64,000 nucleotides of DNA, from assembly GCF_904849725.1 (NCBI RefSeq), contig NC_058522.1, positions 232,289,084 to 232,353,083 on the forward strand, in the 5' to 3' direction. The position numbers and the translations under genes are program-made. The first letter of the stretch is position 1. Every line of letters starts with the position of its first letter. Shown here one piece after another: positions 57,765 through 64,000 of the stretch. The notes under the pieces were generated by a model. The model made no database searches and was not told the DNA's origin. It saw only the letters and a program-made list of their open reading frames with translations. This DNA comes from Hordeum vulgare subsp. vulgare. Taxonomy: Eukaryota; Streptophyta; Magnoliopsida; Poales; Poaceae.

Positions 57765-58062
57765 CCCCTTTGCTGTCTGCCCCCGGGCGGCAAAGGTGAG
57801 GCAGATAGCAAAGAGCTAGTCCGTTGGACTTGGCCAGACCCAAGGTATAGTGGGACCCATCTGTCCTCTTTGTCGTCTGCCCTAGGTCTGTTTACTCTCC
57901 GCTGGCACACGACAAAGGATTGACCGATGGAAAATAGTCTGTTTGCCATCAGTCAGCCCTTTACCGTCTACTTGAGGTCAGCTGACGGCAAAGAGGTTCT
58001 TTGCCATCAGCCAGCAGACGACGGAGAACTGGATGATGGCAAATTACTGGATTCTAGTAGAG
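57765..58062. repeat. CACTA right end with subterminal repeats
   Basis: Several TTTGCCRTCWGCC and GCAGACGGCAAA variants, more decayed than on the left, followed by the terminal GGATTCTAGTAGAG. Decay of the last bases from the CACTA consensus suggests an immobile copy. Confidence 0.72.
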
Positions 58063-61000
58063 AACTCTACATTTCCAAGTGTCTCCAATTGTGCTCAAAT
58101 TTGGTGGATACGTTCTGATACTCAAATAATGCATCCACACAAAGTGGTGCATCAAGGAGAATAGCAGAACTTGTCCCAAACCCCTGAAAACCCTCTCTAT
58201 TGGTTTCTGACTTTGGGAAACTTTACATTATAAAGTTTCTCCAATTGATCCCAAACTTTTTAGGCATGCTTTGATGCTCAAATGTTGCCCCAAACCAAAT
58301 ATTGGATTTGTGGGACTTTATTTGAATAGTTTTGTAAGTAGAAAGCCATTTCTTCCTATTTCATGGGTTTTCGAAGTCTACATTGGAAACCTTCTCCACC
58401 AAATCCCAAATTTGGTGTCCAAGCTTATTTTCATATGTTATGTGATCCTGCTGAGTCTCATAGAAATTGGAATCCATCTGGTAGCCCTAACATCCATCAA
58501 AACACCTTGTGTGCACTCATCAAAGTGGCTACTTTTGCCCTTTCCAGTTAACTCCTTGATCTCAAATTTTTACCACAACTCTGTATAGTTACCTTTTACC
58601 TCCAGTAACTTTTCCATGACCTCTGGACAATTATTGGAGGGTAACCCATGTAGCTGCCCCTCATTTTTACCTTGGCAGCACCATTTTTACCCCTCTTGCC
58701 CCACGTGTGCTTAAGGTAATACCCCCACCTCTTTCCAGAGAGCCCCTAACATTCCAAGGCATCAGTTCAAACCAAGATATGGCATTCTCATGTAGAAAAA
58801 ATGAGCATCACATCTCAAAGTTGACTTCTGGCTGAGAGGTAGCTTTGAATTGCAAGTGCTAGGTACACTCATCCACTTGAGCTGAAAATTAGCAGTACTG
58901 TAGTCCTTCCATGCCTAAGACTTCTAGACATGGTTTCATCCCATTACCTCTCTAGTAAGTGCCCTCACTATTAGCCTTAAGTTTGCTGCTGCAAACTAAA
59001 TTGCAGTCAAACATCAGTCGAACCAGCTCCACAAGCTACCAAACTCCTCAGTCACACCCCAACAAGGATGCCCCACAACCCAGACACCTTTGACTGGTCA
59101 TAATGGCACTTTAGGCATGAGTGGCCGTGGTGACCACTCTATTGGCATGTAGTAAGGGAGCTATGCCCCATTTCTTCGTCCTACAGTTCCTGTCCTGCAA
59201 CTACAAAGTGCCCCAACATGCCAGAGCATCCCCTCCTCCACCTTTGACCCCCTCCACGACGCTAGCACGACTCCAAGCTGCTCAGGTCGTGTGTGTCGGC
59301 CATGCCAGTGGGCACCAGAGGCAGATCTGAGCTCACCTCGTCTCTCCTCTTCATCTTAGCCCCTCCCTCGAGCTCCTGCTGCCCCTCCTTGTTCCCCTCT
59401 CTTCCGTGAGCCTACTAGGCAAGCCCCTCTCCTTCCCCTAAGCTCTCATCCCCCCATGGCAGAAGCTCTCCCACCGGGAGCAGCTCCAGATCGAGCAACC
59501 AGGGCTCCCCCTCGCCCCTGGGCTCTCCGACGAGTCCTCCTCGTCGCCGCACAGCACCCTCAGCGCCCCCATATCCTTCCGAGGCGCTGCATGACCAAGG
59601 CCTGTGCGGTCCAGCTGCCTCCCTCACGGCTATCCCAAGCCGACACCGATGTAGCCCCTCCCTGCCGACGGGTAGGGCCTGGTCGGATGCGACGCGGCCG
59701 CCCGAGCTCGTCGGTAAGCCGGGCTACGCCGGAGGTGGCTCGTGCCGCGAGGGCAAGCGCCAACACACGCCTGGCTCGCCTCCCCCTGGTCGTCCTCTGC
59801 CCGCACGAAAGGTAGGGGATGGACCTGGCGGGTGGGCCTCGCCCGTTAATGGCAGCCAAGGTCGGGCCCAACCCTGTAAGTGGAGGCGCACCATCGGCCT
59901 TTTGCCTTCCTGCTGGAAAGGCGTATTTTCGGAAGTGCGCCAACTGCGTCTCAGTGCCCCGCGCAGCCGGGCTGGCCCAGTGGCCATTCTACGCCTTGAG
60001 CGTCGTTTAACCCTTGGGTGATTCCATCTGTTTTCTCTCTTTTTCTTTTTCTGATAAGACTCATAAATCCATAGAAAAATCATTCAAAGCTTAAATCTGA
60101 TGATCCAATTTCTACACGTTCCTCAAATCAAAATCTATCCAGATATGTGCTTGTCATATTTTTTGAGAAAGTTTTTCTCCGCTATTTTAATTAAACATTC
60201 AACTTGGAATATTTCAAGCCCACTTTGTGATAATCTAGGGGATTGAAATCAACTCCAACTGGAGTGATTCCAAACTCCAGAGTCTTCTAATATCATGCAC
60301 TATTTTTGAAGCATTTGTCCACATTTTATCTCGCATGCTTCTGTTGCATTAATTAAATAGATCATTTTTGCTATTTATTCCATGTTATAAAATCCCTAGG
60401 ATATTCATATCAACTCCAAATCTAGTGAAACAACTTCCTAAATGTTTCTAAAATCATGCTCTATTTATCGAGTTCCCCACTCCTTTTTAACAGAATGTTT
60501 TCTGTAGGCTTCATAAAGGATCACCTATTCCTCCTTTCGTCCATTAAAAATCCCTGATGGTCCAAATCTCCTAGAACAAGCTTCAGGTATTTTTCTTATG
60601 ACTAGAGATGTCGAAGAAAAATAAAACTCCTATTTTTATAGAACTTTTGTTTCTCCTTGTTGTGTGGCTTACTTTGATTGTTTCTGACGATAGTTGACGA
60701 AGTAGACAGAGTACTCGGAGTTGGACCGGAAGACCTCGATGACCCCGAGGACTTATGAGAGCAAGGCAAGCAACCCTTTGACCATGTCTAAGAAAATGTT
60801 TTATGCATGCCATGTAGAATGCTTATTTCCGTTGTATATGATCATGAGTATTCGGTAACCCATGTAGAGCACTTGCATTTGAGCATGGCCCTACCATCTA
60901 TGAGGGCCACGCTGACAAATGTTGACAAGTAGTAGTAGTAGTGCTACGAATAGGACAAGCATATGCATGATGACGGTAAACAAAGGTGTTATCAAAGGTT

Positions 61001-62268
61001 TTACGAAAACCCCGTCAGGTGCCACTAATGCCCGAGGGTGATGGTGTTGAGTTGGATGACCACTTAAGAAAGACGTGGTGTACCGAAAAGGTTTTGTGTG
61101 AGTGGTTTCGGAAATGGGATTAGATTTATGATTTGTCGACCGTCCGAACCTTCCATGTGCGACCATGATACCCCTTTATGGGACTCGTCTTTGTTAATTA
61201 CTTTGGTCGGTGCTAGCAAAGAGCCCGCATTACTAGTGGCGGGAGTGATGTGGCCACTCTCGTCACGGGGTCATACCAGGTAGGTCGACTATGCCATTTT
61301 AACGTCTTCCGGGCACACCGTTGATCCCCGCATGGATGGTACGGTCTAGAGTCGGTGCTCGTAAGACGTACATCATGTGGGCTGGGTACCAATTGAGTGG
61401 ACTCTTTATCTAGAAATGTCAAAGGAAAGGTAATGACCGGGTACTTACCTCGGGTATGTTATATACCGCGAGTCGTGGATGACACGGAAGTTTCCCGGAT
61501 CTCGTGGGTACAGCGTGCAACCTCTCCAGAGTTTCGAACTATTCGAATAGCTATGAACGTGGTCAAGGACGGTTGGGTGGTGCTGCCTAAACTACGTCAA
61601 GTCGTTTCTGCATAAACCAAGTGTGAGTGTGTGTGTGTTTAAAAGTGTTATCGGGGAAAGATGATATGAAAAGTTCCTTGACTTGGCATATAGAGTGAGC
61701 CCGAGGTGTTCAACCCTCAGCAGATATGTTGATATCTGTGACCTGTCCTTCTGAATACCATCTAGCTTATGATGCATTTCCATTCAAGCAATTGATCATG
61801 TTTACTTACAATAAAAACCTGCTTTCCGCAAAGGTTGCATATTACTTATTATCGTATCAACTTCACTATCCGTATCATGGACTTTTTGCGAGTACATTCA
61901 AAGTACTCATTGGCATGCCACTAGTTATTTCATTGACCAGGTATAAGAGAATATGAATTGGTGAAGAGTACCTTGGTGACGTTCCTGTGAGCTAGGACGC
62001 TTCCCAGTTAGAACGCGTGTAGGTTAAGGCTGATGGCGTGGGTTCACGCTTTCGACCAATATGTACGCAATTGGTTAAGTTTCGTGTGCTCGCCTTCAAG
62101 GCCCTACATATGTAAGACTTGACCAAAATGGTCATTTATTGTATCAAATGGTATGTATGGATGTAAGACTCTTGTTATTCAGTTTCTGTGTGTTCGGGGA
62201 GCATTGATCTCTTGGATCACTGAGCACGTTCATTTGGCGATATCTACTCGTAAGTCGGGGTCCCCACA
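58063..62268 (+). repeat. Giant LTR, right part
   Basis: Continues the LTR after the CACTA insertion and ends GGGTCCCCACA. 58063-59200 is AT-moderate with no gene. 59200-60010 is GC-rich with short Pro/Arg/Ala frames on both strands, none with a known motif. 60010-61600 is AT-richer. 61620-61640 is a short GT run. As in the LARD LTR, a GC-rich block sits inside a very long LTR. Confidence 0.68.
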
Positions 62269-62272
62269 GAGA

Positions 62273-62284
62273 TGGTATCAGAGC
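62273..62284 (+). other. Primer-binding site of giant-LTR element
   Basis: TGGTATCAGAGC, four bases after the LTR end. It sets plus orientation and the LTR boundary. Confidence 0.85.
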
Positions 62285-64000
62285 CATCTTGACTGTAGGA
62301 AGCCCATAGTTAGTACGGACGTTAGTTAGGACAAAGCTGATTTCCAAATCCTTAAAAAAATACTTGCAAAACTGTATATTTCTCACCTCTCGTAAATCTT
62401 CAAAGAAAGTGAAGGTTCTTCCTTAGCCTTCCAGCCTTATTCTCTGACACTCCTCGTCTAATTTTTTCAAAACTTGCAAATGGTCACTAGTACCCTTATA
62501 CCCTCTGACCGTCGAATTACTTAAAATCCTTGTAGGTAACTTGGAAGGAAGCAACCTTTCCAAGCAATCACCCATGTACATGGAAGACAAGGATGACAAC
62601 GCTACGACCATACGGCACAAACAGACACTACCTCTATGAGGAATGAGGACATCGAGACCCAGAAGACGGCGACACCCTCGACCGTGTCCCGGAGTGATGC
62701 AACCGTACCTACGATGATCAATACATAAGATATGCAAGACCACGATATGCATAGCTGATAAATTAACCCTATCATTATCAATGTTGTGTCGACCACCACC
62801 GGTGGATGAGAACCTCGCCATTTGGTGCGCCTCACCTTAGTGAGTAGGAAAACAATTCTCTTGATCCCCCGCTCTAGGTGTCGATATTGTGATCAATGTG
62901 ACTGACGGGTCGGAACTCTATCATGCCTTGATGATGTCATTGCATAAGGGTTGCCCACTTGGAACTCTCAACGCCTTGGAAAAGAAAAAGACAATGACAA
63001 TATTACAAAGACAACAGAAGATCCTGGCAACGACAGCCATGAGGAACCTCCTTCGTCGGCAGCTCACAAAGACGAGAAGTCATCAAGAACTCTTCTCGGC
63101 ACAACCCGATTCATTTTGGCAAACAACAACAAGACACATGGTAACATCGTAAGGAGACCGAGAAGATTGAGCAGACACCCCTCTGGAGAACGAAGCAAGC
63201 AGGACTGTCAAGTCCTAGAACCTCTAGGGTAGGATGAGTCGTGAATCCCCTACATGAAGTCGAGTCTGTGGAATGGTTCGAATGGAACCATGTTGTGTGT
63301 TGTTTGTTCTTGTATGTTTGTGCTCGATATAAGTCAAGCTTTTTCTCTAGAAAACAAGCACGCGGTTATATCACCTGTCTTATCTTGATGTTCGAATTGA
63401 CTTTCAGAACTTGTTTGATTTCACATGCACCATAGCACCCCCTTTGGCACTCCCTCTATGCTACTCCCTCTCCTCCACTTTTCTCAACAACTGGAGACCC
63501 GCAAGGCAAGATGCACCGAGGATCCACCCCGACAGATGACTGGCACGGAAGACTCCGACGGCAATGTACTCAACCAGGCACAACCTATAGAGGTTATGCT
63601 TTTACTCAAGAATGTAGATTCCTCCCTAGACCAGCCTAACCTCCTCAAGATATTCCAGCTCAAAAATTCTGGTCACGTGTCTAATACACGGTACGCCAGA
63701 GCACCGTGGAGCTCCGATAAAACCCCGCGTAGCACCGGGTTCTCTATGGAACAAGTGATTACAGTGGACAAGTATCCTTCATTCTTAAAGCTAGCACCAA
63801 AGCCCGATGCCATAAGCAGGATCGTTTCGAGATATATGGTTTGTAGGCAATGCATGTTGAGATGATAATGTATCTCGAGGATATAGCTAGAGCAAATTGG
63901 CGGATCGTAAGGCCCTTATAAAGGTAGGTGAACTTGGTGGAACAAGTTGATCAAGTAGCATAACCCAAATATTCTCAGAGTAAGTTTGGATTCAGTAGGA
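62285..64000 (+). other. Interior of giant-LTR element
   Basis: Frames at 62889-63152, 62951-63232 and 63425-63865 are the longest on the plus strand. None shows a zinc knuckle, protease, RT or other motif I recognise. They could be decayed gag or non-coding leader. No other feature is visible before the window end. Confidence 0.5.

Larger units (their letters stand above)
54710..58062. mobile_element. Non-autonomous CACTA transposon
   Basis: Both ends carry repeated TTTGCCGTCTGCC and GGCAGACGGCAAA motifs (54781-55040 and 57765-58025), typical subterminal repeats of Triticeae CACTA elements. The right end reads GGATTCTAGTAGAG at 58049-58062, a degraded form of the expected ...CTAGTAGTG. The left terminal repeat is lost at the Angela LTR, where only AGAAT remains. 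The interior holds tandem repeats and low-complexity DNA, with no transposase. Confidence 0.8.
52938..64000 (+). mobile_element. Giant-LTR retrotransposon, LARD-like (5' LTR and start of interior)
   Basis: Starts TGTAACACCC at 52938. After two insertions the LTR ends GGGTCCCCACA at 62268, followed at 62273-62284 by TGGTATCAGAGC. Net LTR length is about 4.9 kb. The interior to the window end has only short frames with no retrotransposon motif. The design (5-kb LTR, initiator tRNA-Met site, non-coding interior) parallels the LARDs but the sequence is different. The 3' LTR is beyond the window, so non-coding status of the whole interior is not shown. Confidence 0.7.

Noticed and set aside
57275..57949. 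224-codon proline-rich minus-strand ORF
   Set aside because: It is produced by the 30-bp GC-rich minisatellite, whose length keeps frames open. There is no conserved domain.
59415..60083. Ala/Arg/Pro-rich ORFs on both strands
   Set aside because: They lie inside the giant LTR, overlap on opposite strands, and show no motif or codon pattern of a gene.

Overview
The window is a gene-free stretch of nested transposable elements from a large plant genome. I read it as a Triticeae grass (wheat, barley, rye or Aegilops group). The basis is an Angela/BARE1-type copia element whose LTR begins TGTTGGAAATATGCCC, a LARD (Sukkula-type) element with 4.4-4.9 kb LTRs and no coding capacity, a Maximus/SIRE-type copia element, Athila-group gypsy LTRs beginning TGATACGTCTCC, and a CACTA transposon whose ends carry TTTGCCGTCTGCC repeats. 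I saw no host gene, tRNA, rRNA or CRISPR array. Family names come from recognition; no database was searched.

Layout. 1-493: LTR end of an Athila-group element (minus strand), inserted into the gag of an Angela/BARE1-type copia that fills 494-22132. Its broken gag-pol runs to 3915. There a tandem LARD (minus strand, 3916-20066) interrupts the RNase H domain. Copia sequence resumes at 20067-20320 and ends with the 3' LTR, 20321-22132. 22133-23871: Athila-type integrase and a downstream ORF (minus). 23872-26937: an Athila-group element keeping gag-protease but with no RT or integrase (minus). 26938-31547: half of a second, older LARD (minus).

From 31548 to about 52937 lies one old gypsy element, with LTR, primer-binding site and gag relics. 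It is split by a complete Maximus/SIRE-type copia (31572-43678, flanked by the 5-bp duplication CCCGG), an Athila-group element with a truncated 5' LTR (44693-50859), and a solo-LTR-like block (51089-52595). From 52938 to the window end is another giant-LTR element (LTR about 5 kb, then primer-binding site at 62273 and non-coding interior). Its LTR is interrupted by an Angela LTR fragment (53675-54709) and a non-autonomous CACTA element (54710-58062).

How the parts work. Only the Maximus-type copia is close to complete: gag, protease, integrase, RT and RNase H are all present but split by frame breaks. LARDs and the gag-protease-only Athila element could move only with proteins from relatives. 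The most unusual features are arrays of a near-palindromic 13-mer at 21/23-bp spacing upstream of TATA boxes in both the LTRs and the interior of the Maximus-type element. The interior array precedes what looks like a second promoter and an intron-containing extra ORF. A similar near-palindrome array precedes the TATA box of an unrelated LTR at 51089-52595. Other points are a TATA box in the loop of a perfect hairpin, and a LARD trimer with a microhomology deletion.
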